A stretch of 33,839 nt of DNA from Promethearchaeia archaeon (GCA_029856445.1 JAHQWY010000004.1:1-33839); one strand, 5' to 3'; positions 23,711 through 33,323 are shown, counted from the first letter of the stretch. Translations and numbers: made by a program. The notes: generated by a model not told the origin, from the sequence alone.

Positions 23711-24406
23711 TTATATGGGTATAAACTCACGTTCAGCTGGTCCCTCTTTTTTGACAACAGCAATGTCTATCCCATTCCCTGATGCCATATCTCGAATAAT
23801 ACTGGAGCTAACAGCTTTTTTTATGATTTCCTTACCCTCTTTAATAATTAAATTATCTTTATATTTAGCTTCTAAAACACCATAAGAAAAATTTTGACCA
23901 CTACCTACAGCACAAAATTTTTCTGGGAGTATTGAGCCATAGGCTCCTATTTGTAAAAGGCTAGGACCCTCATTTTCCGTGACTCCACCTAAGATAAGTC
24001 CAACTTCAAAAGGAAACATTTTATTGGAATATAATATATTTGATAAAAGTTTTCCTGCAGATTTTACCATTATGGGCTTATTATCATGTGCCAGTTGATA
24101 TATTGTGGTTTCTGCACGCAAAACATCCACAAGGTATTGTGCATCAGCAACGCCTCCCGCAATGGTCATCCAGAGATGATCTTGGATCATATGAAGTTTT
24201 TTGGAGGTTTTACTTGCTACAAAATAAGCCATTGATGCTCTTTTATCTGTTCCTAAGATAACAGCATCCTTACAAATTAAACCAACTGTAGTAGTACCAG
24301 TTTTAAAAGTTTTTGATTCAAAATTGTCTTCTTGATTTGGTATCTTATTAATTTCTAATCCATATTTCTTCAAAAACTCATAATTTAATTTTTCTTCATT
24401 CCTCAT
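23711..24406 (-). CDS. psmB: 20S proteasome beta subunit
   Basis: This 231-residue protein is the catalytic N-terminal-nucleophile subunit of the archaeal 20S proteasome. A 37-residue propeptide ends in Gly, and autocleavage at FKTG/TTTVG exposes Thr38 as Thr1. Counted from there, Asp17, Arg19 and Lys33 of the active site are all present (GTDKRAS and KTSKKL). GSGQNFSYGVLE and MASGNGIDIAVV supply the conserved Ser and Asp near positions 130 and 166. The propeptide is longer than that of many euryarchaeal beta subunits. ATG start at 24406 with an AT-rich box about 20-30 nt upstream. It is divergent from the geranylgeranyl-reductase gene. The alpha subunit is not in the window. Confidence 0.96.
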   Translation of the reverse strand: MRNEEKLNYEFLKKYGLEINKIPNQEDNFESKTFKTGTTTVGLICKDAVILGTDKRASMAYFVASKTSKKLHMIQDHLWMTIAGGVADAQYLVDVLRAETTIYQLAHDNKPIMVKSAGKLLSNILYSNKMFPFEVGLILGGVTENEGPSLLQIGAYGSILPEKFCAVGSGQNFSYGVLEAKYKDNLIIKEGKEIIKKAVSSSIIRDMASGNGIDIAVVKKEGPAEREFIPI

Positions 24407-24500
24407 AATTTCATTAAAGAACTTATAATTTAATAAATTTCCTCTAATTTAATATAAATACTAGTTCATAATATTAAGTTTAAAGATGTGATTGTTTAGA

Positions 24501-25679
24501 ATGTATGATGTAGTAATTTCAGGTGCGGGACCCGCAGGATCAAAATGTGCTGAAGTCCTTGCTAAGGAAGGATACAAGGTTGCTTTAATAGAAAGAAATA
24601 CTGAGTGGCGAAAACCCTGTGGGGGTGCTATAAGCTCAAGAGTATTAAAATATTACCCTCAGTTACGTAATTTGAATTTGCTGCCTATTACAGGAATAAG
24701 TATGTATTCAGGAGATTATTATCAATTAAAATATTCATGGAAAGATATAAGAGAACCATCTTATACAGTAGATAGATTAGAATTTGATAATGTTATAAGG
24801 GACATAGCAGTAGATGCGGGAGTTGAGCTTTTTGATAAAAATTTATCTTTTGATTTTTTGTATAAACAACATCATAAAATTGGTGTAAAGACTAAACACA
24901 ATAATGAAATTAAAGAATATTTAGGAAAGATTATAATAATCGCTGATGGAATGGGCTCTAAGTTGGCCATCAAATCTGGAATGAGAAATAAATGGAAGAT
25001 CGATGAAATAGGGTTATGTAAATGTGCTATTATGGAGGGAATGAATTACCTTGATAAAACCTCAATATCACTTTTCTTTCGAAAATATAAAGGATATAAT
25101 TGGATTTTCCCTTTAGATGAAAAACGTTTCAATATCGGATGTGGTACTTGGTTAGAGACGAATCGCATATATAATATAAATCAAGTGTATGAAAATTTTC
25201 TAAATGATCCTTTTCTAGAGAAATTTTTTCCAAATAGGGATTTTAAAGAAATATGGAGGGGATCTTATCCTTTACCAGCCTTAGGGGTGAAAGAAAACAG
25301 TCTTTTTAAAGACAACATTTTAATGATCGGGGATTCTGCTGGATTTGTGTCGCCTATTAGTGGTGAAGGGATATATGCAAGTATTGTATCTGGTCATATT
25401 GCTGGAGAAACAGCCATACTTGCTTTAGAAAACGATGATTTTACCAGCAACACATTAAAGAAATATAAATCTCATCAAAATATCAAAAAAATTAGAAGAA
25501 AGTTCAAAATAACCTCTTCAATGGTAGATTTTTTTTATGAAAATAATGGTAAAAATCTCTCTAATATGTTTTCTCTAGCTAAAACGGATAAAGATGTTAA
25601 TGAAATGGTAATTAACATGTTTTTATTTAACCAACCTCCTTCTAGAGAATTTCTTTTAAGACTAAAATCAATACCTTAA
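24501..25679 (+). CDS. Geranylgeranyl-reductase-family FAD oxidoreductase
   Basis: This 392-residue flavoprotein has an N-terminal Rossmann motif SGAGPAGSKCAEVL, then IERNTEWRKPCGGAIS, which in archaeal geranylgeranyl reductases carries the conserved CGG-type Cys near the flavin. The second FAD motif MIGDSAGFVSPISGEGI lies near residue 280. Members saturate the isoprenoid chains of archaeal membrane lipids or quinones. Several paralogues usually coexist, so the exact lipid substrate is uncertain. ATG at 24501 is preferred to TTG at 24492, because MYDVVISGAG starts directly at the first strand. The transporter gene follows after 40 nt. Confidence 0.9.
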   Translation: MYDVVISGAGPAGSKCAEVLAKEGYKVALIERNTEWRKPCGGAISSRVLKYYPQLRNLNLLPITGISMYSGDYYQLKYSWKDIREPSYTVDRLEFDNVIRDIAVDAGVELFDKNLSFDFLYKQHHKIGVKTKHNNEIKEYLGKIIIIADGMGSKLAIKSGMRNKWKIDEIGLCKCAIMEGMNYLDKTSISLFFRKYKGYNWIFPLDEKRFNIGCGTWLETNRIYNINQVYENFLNDPFLEKFFPNRDFKEIWRGSYPLPALGVKENSLFKDNILMIGDSAGFVSPISGEGIYASIVSGHIAGETAILALENDDFTSNTLKKYKSHQNIKKIRRKFKITSSMVDFFYENNGKNLSNMFSLAKTDKDVNEMVINMFLFNQPPSREFLLRLKSIP

Positions 25680-25719
25680 AAACGATAGTTTTAAAATAAT
25701 TTTAAATAATATTTGTTAA

Positions 25720-26655
25720 ATGGTTGACTTATTTGGTTTATTATTTACATTTTATGCTGTATTTGTTTGGGCAATAGCGTCCCTTGTTTATAAAGCGGGA
25801 CTGCAGAAAACAGAACCTAAGGCAAATTTATTTTTTAGGCTATGTTGTGTATCTCTCGGTACTTTTATCTTTTCCTTGTTTTTTGGAAGTTACTATTTTT
25901 TCAGCAGTTTAACTAAAGTAGAGTTAGTTTGGTATTTAATAGCGTCTCTTATATCTGGTTTAAGTGTCACAGCTGGAGATTTACTTTACTACATGTCATT
26001 AAAGAAGATAGATGCTTCTCGTGCTTATCCTCTTGTTCAACTTTCACTTATCTTTATAATTCCATTTAGTATACTTTTTTTTGGTGATAAATTAAAAGTT
26101 TCAATAATTTTGGGGGGAATTTTTTTTCTGTCTAGTGTTTTTATATTAAGTTCTAAAGATAAAGTAAAAAAGAATGAGTTAAATGAAAATACGAAGGATA
26201 AGAACCATGAAGAAGTCATTATTGGAGCTTTATTTGCACTTGCTGCTGCCTTTTTATGGGCTATCGCAATTCTTTCATTTAACCAGGCAAGAATTCTCTC
26301 TGGTGATGTATTTATTACAAATTTTATAAGAGTCTTCATGGCTTGTATAATACTTTTTCCTGTTGGATTGTTCTTTCCTGTATATTACTCAGGTTTTAAA
26401 AAGCAAAATCGAAAACATTTAAAATCTTTTGTATTTATTGGAATCGCAGGAATATTATCATTGGGATTTGCGGATACATTGTATTATAAGGCAGTAGAAA
26501 TTAATGGGTTAATTTTAACATCATTAATTTCAATAAATACCCCTATATTAAACCAAATCTTTTCAATTCTATTTTTAAAAGAGAAATTTCGAAAAAAGTT
26601 TTTCATTGCTGTATGCTTGATAATAATAGGTAACTATTTTGTCCTATTTTTTTGA
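25720..26655 (+). CDS. EamA/DMT-family transporter
   Basis: This 311-residue protein has about ten membrane spans arranged as two EamA repeats (about 1-145 and 166-311), separated by a charged cytoplasmic loop rich in Lys and Glu. Each repeat shows the family pattern: a first helix with FVWAIASLVYKAG or FLWAIAILSFNQA, and a later GDLLYYMSLKKIDAS or ADTLYYKAVEINGL. Drug/metabolite transporters export or import small metabolites. The substrate cannot be inferred. It starts 40 nt after the flavoprotein gene on the same strand. ATG start at 25720. Confidence 0.88.
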   Translation: MVDLFGLLFTFYAVFVWAIASLVYKAGLQKTEPKANLFFRLCCVSLGTFIFSLFFGSYYFFSSLTKVELVWYLIASLISGLSVTAGDLLYYMSLKKIDASRAYPLVQLSLIFIIPFSILFFGDKLKVSIILGGIFFLSSVFILSSKDKVKKNELNENTKDKNHEEVIIGALFALAAAFLWAIAILSFNQARILSGDVFITNFIRVFMACIILFPVGLFFPVYYSGFKKQNRKHLKSFVFIGIAGILSLGFADTLYYKAVEINGLILTSLISINTPILNQIFSILFLKEKFRKKFFIAVCLIIIGNYFVLFF

Positions 26656-26793
26656 TTGAGGTAATATTAATTTAAAAGATTTTGGTTATTATCTGATATC
26701 TTAAATTCTAAAAAAATAAACAATAACATATAAAATTGAATAAAATTATTTAATTATTAAAATTCAATTTTCTAATTTTAAAATGAAAAGATT

Positions 26794-27459
26794 ATGATTA
26801 ATATTATACATAAGACTAAACTTCGAGCTGATAAATATATCTCTGGCTTCTTGGTAATATCATACATTACATTTGCATTATTTTTTAGAGTAGAAGCATT
26901 TTTGGTGTTGATAGTTTATCCTTTTGTAGCATTGTTTTTTTATGGAATTTTGAAGATTGTTAGTAGTGTTGACAAAAGAAATAGAGGAGATGGACATAAT
27001 CTTAATAGATTTTTACTTGGAATTATTTCAATATTCTTTTCATTAGCATTTTTATTTTTTATTATTAATCAACCTAATATTTCGTTTCTAACTATAATTA
27101 ATATCTCAGCTTTACCCATATTAATTGTAGGTTTTGCAGCTATAGTTAAAGGAAGATTTGTTAGTATTTATTCAAAAAAATGGCGTATACTTAATATTGG
27201 AATTGGGATAATAACTGTTGGTTTCTCAATCGAAGCTTTAATATCTTCATATTTTATTTATCAGAATTTGGCTTTATTTAATTTAATCTCCCTTTTTGTC
27301 ATTCTCTTTGCAAATATATTAAGTAGAGCTGCGTTATATTTAAGTGAGTATGGATTATCATTAATGCATCTAAGAAATTTTAAAATCTTCTTTTATATAA
27401 TCTCAGATTATTTGATATTTGTTAATCATGAAGGAAATCTTGTTTTAGAAAAATTTTAA
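26794..27459 (+). CDS. Six-span membrane protein of unknown function
   Basis: This 221-residue protein has hydrophobic stretches near residues 18-35, 38-55, 72-93, 100-117, 132-155 and 163-182. There is a basic cytoplasmic loop (VDKRNRGDGHNLNR) between spans 2 and 3. The C-terminal 35 residues are amphipathic. No Cys motif, catalytic residue pattern or transporter signature is recognisable. It lies 138 bp after the EamA gene with an AT-rich upstream region, so it probably has its own promoter. ATG start at 26794. Confidence 0.55.
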   Translation: MINIIHKTKLRADKYISGFLVISYITFALFFRVEAFLVLIVYPFVALFFYGILKIVSSVDKRNRGDGHNLNRFLLGIISIFFSLAFLFFIINQPNISFLTIINISALPILIVGFAAIVKGRFVSIYSKKWRILNIGIGIITVGFSIEALISSYFIYQNLALFNLISLFVILFANILSRAALYLSEYGLSLMHLRNFKIFFYIISDYLIFVNHEGNLVLEKF

Positions 27460-27643
27460 CAGAAAAATATAGAAATTTTTCTCTTTAATTCTTTTTTATT
27501 ATTCTTGACTATGTTACAAATACTTCCAAAATTCACATTATTCAAATTTATAAATAATAAATAATAAACATTATATCAAACCATACTACTTAATTTAATG
27601 TATTATTATAAAAAAGTCTCAATAAATAAAAAACTGATTCAAC

Positions 27644-28756
27644 ATGACTGATATTCATTTTAATAAAGAGAAAGGCTCTCAATTAACATTATTTACTCCC
27701 GGACCCGTTCATATCCCCGAAAGAGTTTTAAAAGAATTAGCAAAACCAAACGATACTCATAGGTCTAAACCCTATTCAGAAATGCATCAAATTGCCATTG
27801 AAGGGCTTCAAAGATTATTATATACTAAAAGTGAGTGTTTATTAGCAACTTCAAGTGCAACAGGTGTTATGGAAGCATGTGTTAGAAATTTAATTAATGA
27901 CGGTGAAAACGCATTATTCTTATCAATTGGAGCCTTTGGTGATAGATGGTATGATATTGGAATATCAAATGGTAAAAATGCTATAAAAGAAGGAGTTGAA
28001 TGGGGTCATGCTATTACTAGTGAGTTCATTAAAGAAATAATGGATAGAGAGACCTATTCCGTAGTTTTTATTCAAGCAAATGAAACCTCTACAGGTGTAT
28101 ATAATCCTATTGATAAAGTAGTTCCTGCAATAAAAGATTACGGCTCATTGGTGTGTGTAGATGCAACTTCTTCAATGGCAGGTATTAAAGTTGAAGTTGA
28201 TAAATTAGGAATCGATGTTTGTTTAGCTTCAGTCCAGAAATGTTTTGCCTTACCTCCAGGACTAGCTGTTTGTTCTGTATCAGATGCAGCTTTCGAAAAA
28301 GCAGAAAAAGTAAAAAATAGAGGATTCTATTTCGATTTTATTGGAATGAAGAAAAGTAATGCAAAGCATCAAACTCCAGCTACACCAGCTATCCCACAAA
28401 TAAGAGGATTAACGGCTCAATTAGATTATATATTAAATGAAGAAGGTTTGGAGAAAAGATTTGAAAGACATGAACAACTTGGAAAACGAACACGGAAATG
28501 GGTTCACGAGATGAATCTTGAAATGTTTCCTGAGAAGGGATATGAATCAAATACAGTGTCAACTATAAATAACTCATTAAATCTTGATATTCCAAAGATG
28601 GTTTCAATGCTTTTAGGGAAAGGGTATAGAATTGTCAATGGATATGGAAATCTTGTAAATAAAACGTTCCGAATTGGCCATATGGGAGAAATAACACTTA
28701 ACGACCTTGAAAAAATGTTAAAAATTCTTTCTGAAATAATAAACGAGTTAAAATAA
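27644..28756 (+). CDS. Class V aminotransferase (serine-pyruvate/alanine-glyoxylate type)
   Basis: This 370-residue PLP enzyme has an N-terminal FTPGPVHIP and HRSKPYSEMH, the substrate-carboxylate region of this subfamily. TSSATGVMEA is the PLP phosphate loop, VDATSSMAGI contains the ring-binding Asp, and SVQKCFALPPGLAV contains the Schiff-base Lys. IRGLTAQLDYI and RIGHMGEI complete the C-terminal domain. Next to a phosphoglycerate-dehydrogenase-like gene it probably serves as the phosphoserine or serine aminotransferase of serine synthesis, a role this family takes in several archaea. A T7 run follows its stop. Confidence 0.9.
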   Translation: MTDIHFNKEKGSQLTLFTPGPVHIPERVLKELAKPNDTHRSKPYSEMHQIAIEGLQRLLYTKSECLLATSSATGVMEACVRNLINDGENALFLSIGAFGDRWYDIGISNGKNAIKEGVEWGHAITSEFIKEIMDRETYSVVFIQANETSTGVYNPIDKVVPAIKDYGSLVCVDATSSMAGIKVEVDKLGIDVCLASVQKCFALPPGLAVCSVSDAAFEKAEKVKNRGFYFDFIGMKKSNAKHQTPATPAIPQIRGLTAQLDYILNEEGLEKRFERHEQLGKRTRKWVHEMNLEMFPEKGYESNTVSTINNSLNLDIPKMVSMLLGKGYRIVNGYGNLVNKTFRIGHMGEITLNDLEKMLKILSEIINELK

Positions 28757-28770
28757 TTTAAAATATCATC

Positions 28771-28777
28771 TTTTTTT
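28771..28777 (+). terminator. T7 tract after the aminotransferase gene
   Basis: Seven T residues start 15 nt after the stop codon, with a second T-run (ACTTTTTAA) just beyond. It is consistent with archaeal oligo-U termination. Confidence 0.4.
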
Positions 28778-28890
28778 ATTAACTTTTTAAAGGAAAAAAA
28801 AGAATAAAGAAATATTAAAAATACTTCAAAATTCAATAAATATATGAAAAAAACAATACGATATACTTAAAATAAATCCATGTGATAAAG

Positions 28891-29826
28891 ATGAAAATAT
28901 TAATTAGTGATAAACTTGAAGAAGAAGGTATAAAAATATTTGAAGATAATGGATTTGAGGTTTCTAAAAAATTTACAATAACACACGACGACTTAAAAAA
29001 AGAAATAAAAGATTATGACGGAATTGTTATCCGTTCTAGAACAAAGTTAACTTCTGAAGTGTTAGATAATGCAAAAAATTTGAAAGTTATTGGTAGAGCG
29101 GGAGTTGGATTAGACAATGTTGATAGAGAAAAAGCTGCTGAAATGAATATAGAAGTTTTGAACACTCCCGAAGCACCTGCAGTATCTGTTGCAGAATTGG
29201 CTCTAGGCTTGATGTTATCATTAGCAAGGAAAATTTCTCATGCTGATCGTACAACTCACCAAGGCCAATGGAACAAAGATCAGTATTTAGGATATACATT
29301 GAAAGGAAAAAAACTTGGTTTAATCGGATTCGGAAATATAGCAAAACACTTAGCAAAAATTACACTCGCAATGGGAATGAAAGTTGGAGTTTACTCTCGG
29401 TTTAGCAAAGGTAAAGTAGCTATAGATGAAGCTAAAGAAATTGGATGTTTTATTTATAATTCAATTGAGGATTTAGTGAAAGATGCTCAAATAATATCAT
29501 TACATCTTCCTGCTACGCCTCAAACTGAAAATATAATCAATGAAGACATAATTAAACTTATGAAAAAAGATGCAATAATTATTAATACTGCCAGAGGTAA
29601 TTTAATAGACGAAAAAGCGTTATTAAAAGCATTAGAAAATAAAATTATTTCGGGTGCTGCTCTTGATGTTTATCGTGAAGAACCTCTTAAAGATTCAGAA
29701 TTAATTAAAAATACAGAAAATCTAATACTCACTCCTCATATCGGAAGTCAAAGTATTGAAAATCAAATTGCTGCTGCAACTATGATTGCAGAAAAAATGT
29801 CTGAATTTCTAAAGAATTTTAAATAA
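28891..29826 (+). CDS. serA: D-3-phosphoglycerate-dehydrogenase-like 2-hydroxyacid dehydrogenase
   Basis: This 311-residue NAD-dependent dehydrogenase has GRAGVGLDNVDREKA (substrate loop), LIGFGNIAKHLAK (NAD loop), TARGNLIDEKAL (catalytic Arg region), REEPLKDSE (Glu) and LTPHIGSQS (catalytic His). It lacks a C-terminal ACT domain, so it is the short form without serine feedback through ACT. ATG at 28891 is preferred to GTG at 28882. Placed after the aminotransferase it should form phosphohydroxypyruvate for serine synthesis. A glyoxylate or hydroxypyruvate reductase role is the alternative. The stop faces the convergent DUF1015 gene, 9 bp away. Confidence 0.9.
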   Translation: MKILISDKLEEEGIKIFEDNGFEVSKKFTITHDDLKKEIKDYDGIVIRSRTKLTSEVLDNAKNLKVIGRAGVGLDNVDREKAAEMNIEVLNTPEAPAVSVAELALGLMLSLARKISHADRTTHQGQWNKDQYLGYTLKGKKLGLIGFGNIAKHLAKITLAMGMKVGVYSRFSKGKVAIDEAKEIGCFIYNSIEDLVKDAQIISLHLPATPQTENIINEDIIKLMKKDAIIINTARGNLIDEKALLKALENKIISGAALDVYREEPLKDSELIKNTENLILTPHIGSQSIENQIAAATMIAEKMSEFLKNFK

Positions 29827-29835
29827 TTAGAATAT

Positions 29836-31038
29836 TTAATACTCTTTTAAATCATGTAAAACTAATCCTGAAAGAACTTTTGGGTCAAACCAGGTAGATT
29901 TAGGGGGCATTACACCTCCCTTATCTGCAATCGATTCTATATCTCTAATATCTACTGGATATAAATTAAAAAATAAATCATTTCCTTTTTCAGTTATATA
30001 TTTTTCCATTTCTTTAGGATCCAGTAGACCTCCGACGAAGAAAATATTTTCATCGGCACGTGGATCAGTGATACTTAAGATAGGCTCTAATACTTTCTCC
30101 TGAAGAATAGTAACATCTAAAGATTCTTGTTTAGTTTTAAATTTTCTATTTTTAATTCTAAGTTTATACCATTTACCCATTAAACACATAGCAATCTCAT
30201 TTTTCTCTACGGGATTAAAAGCACTTTCTTTTAATTCTATATTAAATATCTCTTCTAATTTCTTTAAGAATTCTTTTTCAGATATTGGAAGTTTTCTAAC
30301 AACCCGATTATATGGTAAAATGCGAATTTGATCATCGGAAGCTACATATGCTAATAAATATTGCCAGGGTTCTTCAGAATTTTTTTCTTTAATGGATTTT
30401 TTCATTTGGATTTTACGATATTCAGCAGCACTCGCCGCCCTATGATGTCCATCAGCTATATATAATTTTTCTTTTTTAAATAAAGCTTTTAATGTGGTGA
30501 TAATAGTAGAATCAGTTTCTTGCCATAAGATATGCTCATAATCATATTTTTTAAAATTAAATTTAGGTTTTCCTTCTTTTATTTGCTCAATTATGCGATT
30601 TATTTTCTTATTTGCTTTAAAAACAGTCCAAACTAAACCAGCTGCTACATTTGTTGCAACTATATGATTTGTTCTATCTTTAAGGGGCTTTTCTCGAGTA
30701 TGTTCGTGTTTCACAATATTACCCTCCTCATAATCTTTAAGGGAGATTCCAATTATTAACCCTTGATGACTGAAATGAGCAGATTCTTGGCGATACACAA
30801 AAATACTAGGTGTTTTTTCTTGCTCTATTATTTTTTTATCTTTAAACATATTATATGCTTTAGTAGCGTTTTCATAGACCTCATTACCTTCTCCATCGGG
30901 TAAAATAAGATGTATTAATGAATTAGAAAGCTTCTTTAATTCTAATTCCTCATCCTTGCTAATTATATCATAAGGATTAGTGCAAAATTCTTCTGGATTA
31001 ATAGGGATATAAGGTGTGAGTGGAGATACATGTACCAT
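29836..31038 (-). CDS. DUF1015-family protein (SerK/SbnI-related)
   Basis: This 400-residue soluble protein starts MVHVSPLTPYIPINPEEF, the standard DUF1015 opening with NPYDIIS soon after. YIADGHHRAASAAEY near residue 197 is its best-conserved block and resembles the ParB/Srx-like phosphate-handling motif of free-serine kinases such as SbnI. The family is often found beside serA. I chose ATG at 31038 because the longer open frame to 31152 adds a low-complexity basic stretch that would overlap the next gene. Whether it phosphorylates serine is inference. Confidence 0.85.
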   Translation of the reverse strand: MVHVSPLTPYIPINPEEFCTNPYDIISKDEELELKKLSNSLIHLILPDGEGNEVYENATKAYNMFKDKKIIEQEKTPSIFVYRQESAHFSHQGLIIGISLKDYEEGNIVKHEHTREKPLKDRTNHIVATNVAAGLVWTVFKANKKINRIIEQIKEGKPKFNFKKYDYEHILWQETDSTIITTLKALFKKEKLYIADGHHRAASAAEYRKIQMKKSIKEKNSEEPWQYLLAYVASDDQIRILPYNRVVRKLPISEKEFLKKLEEIFNIELKESAFNPVEKNEIAMCLMGKWYKLRIKNRKFKTKQESLDVTILQEKVLEPILSITDPRADENIFFVGGLLDPKEMEKYITEKGNDLFFNLYPVDIRDIESIADKGGVMPPKSTWFDPKVLSGLVLHDLKEY

Positions 31039-31097
31039 AATATTAAATAGAAGTTGTAAGTTTTTATAATAATTTCGATAGTTATTAATATAGATTT

Positions 31098-31679
31098 TTA
31101 TATTTGATATCCTTCTAATTTTAATAATTGTTTTTTTAGGTTGGTTTCCCACGTTTTATCTGATTTTCCCATAAAACCTCCGAGTTCTCCACTTTTTCTT
31201 AGTACTCGATGACACGGAACAACTAACGGAATTGGATTTGATTTACAGACATTTCCTATAGCTCTATAAGCTTTTGAGCCAATTTCTTTACCAATTTTTG
31301 AATATGATGTTGTTTCACCAGGTTTAAGGTTAATAAGATTATTAACAACGTTTTGAGAAAAATTTGATGGAAATTTTTCTTGTAGGTCTAATTCGATGCC
31401 TAAATCACTTACTCCTTCAAATAAATTGATTTTTCCTTCTAATAAGTAGTTGTTGATTAAATCTATTAAGTTTTGAACCTCTTTCCTTGAAATTTTATCA
31501 ATATCTTCTATTAATTTAAGGTCATTTAGTCCAACAAAGTCATTTACATCATTCTTATTTTTAAATAAATGAATTTCTTTCAACTTTATTTTATTACGGT
31601 TCTCTATTTCTTCAAAAATCATAAGAATGATGACGTTTAAAGGAGTTGGTTTAAAACAAACTGTAAGAATTTTTATCAC
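31098..31679 (-). CDS. ogt: O6-alkylguanine-DNA alkyltransferase (Ogt/MGMT)
   Basis: This protein of up to 193 residues is a suicide DNA-repair enzyme that moves alkyl groups from O6-guanine to its own Cys. The C-terminal domain has PGETTSYSKIGKEIG (DNA-binding helix), then RAIGNVCKSNPIPLVVPCHRVL with the acceptor Cys in PCHR, and GGFMGKSD. The N-terminal half is diverged. The start is uncertain. GTG at 31679 gives the length given here, and ATG at 31622 would remove 19 residues. It lies 59 bp upstream of the DUF1015 gene on the same strand. Confidence 0.92.
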   Translation of the reverse strand: MIKILTVCFKPTPLNVIILMIFEEIENRNKIKLKEIHLFKNKNDVNDFVGLNDLKLIEDIDKISRKEVQNLIDLINNYLLEGKINLFEGVSDLGIELDLQEKFPSNFSQNVVNNLINLKPGETTSYSKIGKEIGSKAYRAIGNVCKSNPIPLVVPCHRVLRKSGELGGFMGKSDKTWETNLKKQLLKLEGYQI

Positions 31680-31852
31680 CTTTTACAATTTAATACTAGA
31701 GATGATGAATTATCTTTCAATTTCGAAAATTATTTAAAACTAATCGCTCTTAATAGTTATAAGTTTCTATTAGAAAAAAAAAATAAATATATTTGCTAAA
31801 TTAACATTTTATACTATTTTATTTTTAATTATTAATTGAGGGTAAATTAACT

Positions 31853-32857
31853 GTGTCAAAAGATTTGAGAGATGTATTAGATGGAATTGAATCCAGTGAA
31901 AAGAAAACTGCTATTCTGCAATCCAAAGTAGATAAACTAACGGCACTAGTAGAACGTCAAAAGAGAATTGTTAGCGAACAAGAGGCTATAATTGAACAAC
32001 AAAAAGCTAAACTCTCTAAAATGAGCGATATTCCAGAAGATATACTCGAATTAAAAGAATTGATTGGTGCGCAAAGACAACAACTTAATGAGAAAGAACT
32101 TGAGCTAGAATATGCCAAGGGAGAAATCGCTCAATCTCAAAAAGAACTTGAATTAGTGAAAAAACAAATTGTACCTACCCAAAAGAAATTGGAAGAATCT
32201 TATGAAACTATTGGAAATTTAAGAGCAGAAATAGCTGAAAAAACTTCAGAAGTACTACTACATAAAGAAGCAAGGAAAGGACTAGAAAATAAAGTTCAAG
32301 AACTTCAAGCATTTACAGATAAATTTAAGGAAGAACAAGTTAAGATTATATCGGAAATGGAAGCAAAACGCTTAAAAGAAACACAAGAATTAAAATCGAA
32401 ACTTAATCAACTTGATCAAATATTATTAGACAGCAAATTAGTTTCTACAGAGAGAGATTCCGAAGCAAAAGATGCTGTGTCTAGATTTGAACAAATGAAA
32501 AATAAACATGAAGAGTTGATAAATAAAGTTGGGGAATTAAGTGATAAAAATAGAGAAGCAAATGCTGAAATCGAACGTTTAAATAAAAAAATTGTAGAAA
32601 TTCAAGAATTTCACAAAAATAATATTGATAAAATCAATTATTTTGATAAATTAAAACCCTTAATGGAAAAAGAAGTACTTTTCAAAACTTTCCTAATAGT
32701 TGAAGAAGTAGGAGCAATAACTTTAGAAGATCTCCGATCCGCTATCGGTTCTCCTATTGTTTTAGTCAAAAGAAATGTTCAGGATTTGGAAAAAGCAGGT
32801 CTTCTTGAAACTAATGAACAGGGTAAAATTGTAGTCAAAGAAATTAAAAATAACTAG
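31853..32857 (+). CDS. Coiled-coil protein with a C-terminal winged helix
   Basis: This 334-residue protein is a nearly continuous coiled coil from residue 10 to about 255, broken by a short proline-containing kink (SDIPEDILE near 57 and IVPTQ near 102). It is rich in Glu, Lys and Gln with many heptads. Residues 262-334 form a compact domain, LMEKEVLFKTFLIVEEVGA, then LEDLRSAIGSPIVLVKRNVQDLEKAGLLE, typical of an archaeal winged helix-turn-helix. It could be a chromatin-, transcription- or cytoskeleton-linked adaptor. No enzymatic motif is present. The start is GTG at 31853, with GAGGG about 10 nt upstream. Confidence 0.75.
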   Translation: MSKDLRDVLDGIESSEKKTAILQSKVDKLTALVERQKRIVSEQEAIIEQQKAKLSKMSDIPEDILELKELIGAQRQQLNEKELELEYAKGEIAQSQKELELVKKQIVPTQKKLEESYETIGNLRAEIAEKTSEVLLHKEARKGLENKVQELQAFTDKFKEEQVKIISEMEAKRLKETQELKSKLNQLDQILLDSKLVSTERDSEAKDAVSRFEQMKNKHEELINKVGELSDKNREANAEIERLNKKIVEIQEFHKNNIDKINYFDKLKPLMEKEVLFKTFLIVEEVGAITLEDLRSAIGSPIVLVKRNVQDLEKAGLLETNEQGKIVVKEIKNN

Positions 32858-32945
32858 TCAAACTTATCCTATTTCATTTTAAGGTTTTTATAATCCACAT
32901 ATCAACTTCTAAAATCTATAAAAAAAGGAATATAATAAAAAATTT

Positions 32946-33323
32946 TTATACACTCGCTAGTTGGTTATATAATCCAGGTAAAACCTCTCGAAATGTATCA
33001 TCTGGGATTTTCTCAAGAATTTCTGCGGCAATTGTCTTCAATACCTCTCGATATTTTCCAGGTTTTTCATCTCTTCGAAGTATAAGGGCAACAACATAAT
33101 TCTCAACTGAAATAAAATCTTGTCCTACTCCAGAGAAAAATGATACTACTTTATTATTCTTAAGTGCGATGCTGGCAAAACCAGGTTTGAGACTCTGATA
33201 TCTATGACTTGAATAAACTTGCGTGAGTAAATTGTTTGTTATCTTTAAAGTCTCAGGATAAAACCCTTCATTTATTGGGCCAATTTCATTATCCCAGCGA
33301 ATTACAAGAATACCTACAGGCAT
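32946..33323 (-). CDS. Longin-like small protein
   Basis: This 125-residue soluble protein has alternating strands and helices: GILVIRWDNEIGP (strand-turn-strand opening), LKITNNLLTQVYSSH (helix), PGFASIALKNNKVVSFFSGVG (two strands), NYVVALILRRDE (strand), then closing helices. This order matches longin/roadblock-superfamily folds that are abundant in Asgard archaea and bind or regulate small GTPases. I cannot separate longin from other profilin-like folds by eye. ATG start at 33323. It is alone on its strand, convergent with the coiled-coil gene. Confidence 0.5.
   Translation of the reverse strand: MPVGILVIRWDNEIGPINEGFYPETLKITNNLLTQVYSSHRYQSLKPGFASIALKNNKVVSFFSGVGQDFISVENYVVALILRRDEKPGKYREVLKTIAAEILEKIPDDTFREVLPGLYNQLASV

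Noticed and set aside
31039-31152. N-terminal extension of the DUF1015 protein
   Set aside because: The extra 38 residues are basic low complexity and overlap the ogt gene. The family start MVHVSPLTPYIP lies at 31038.
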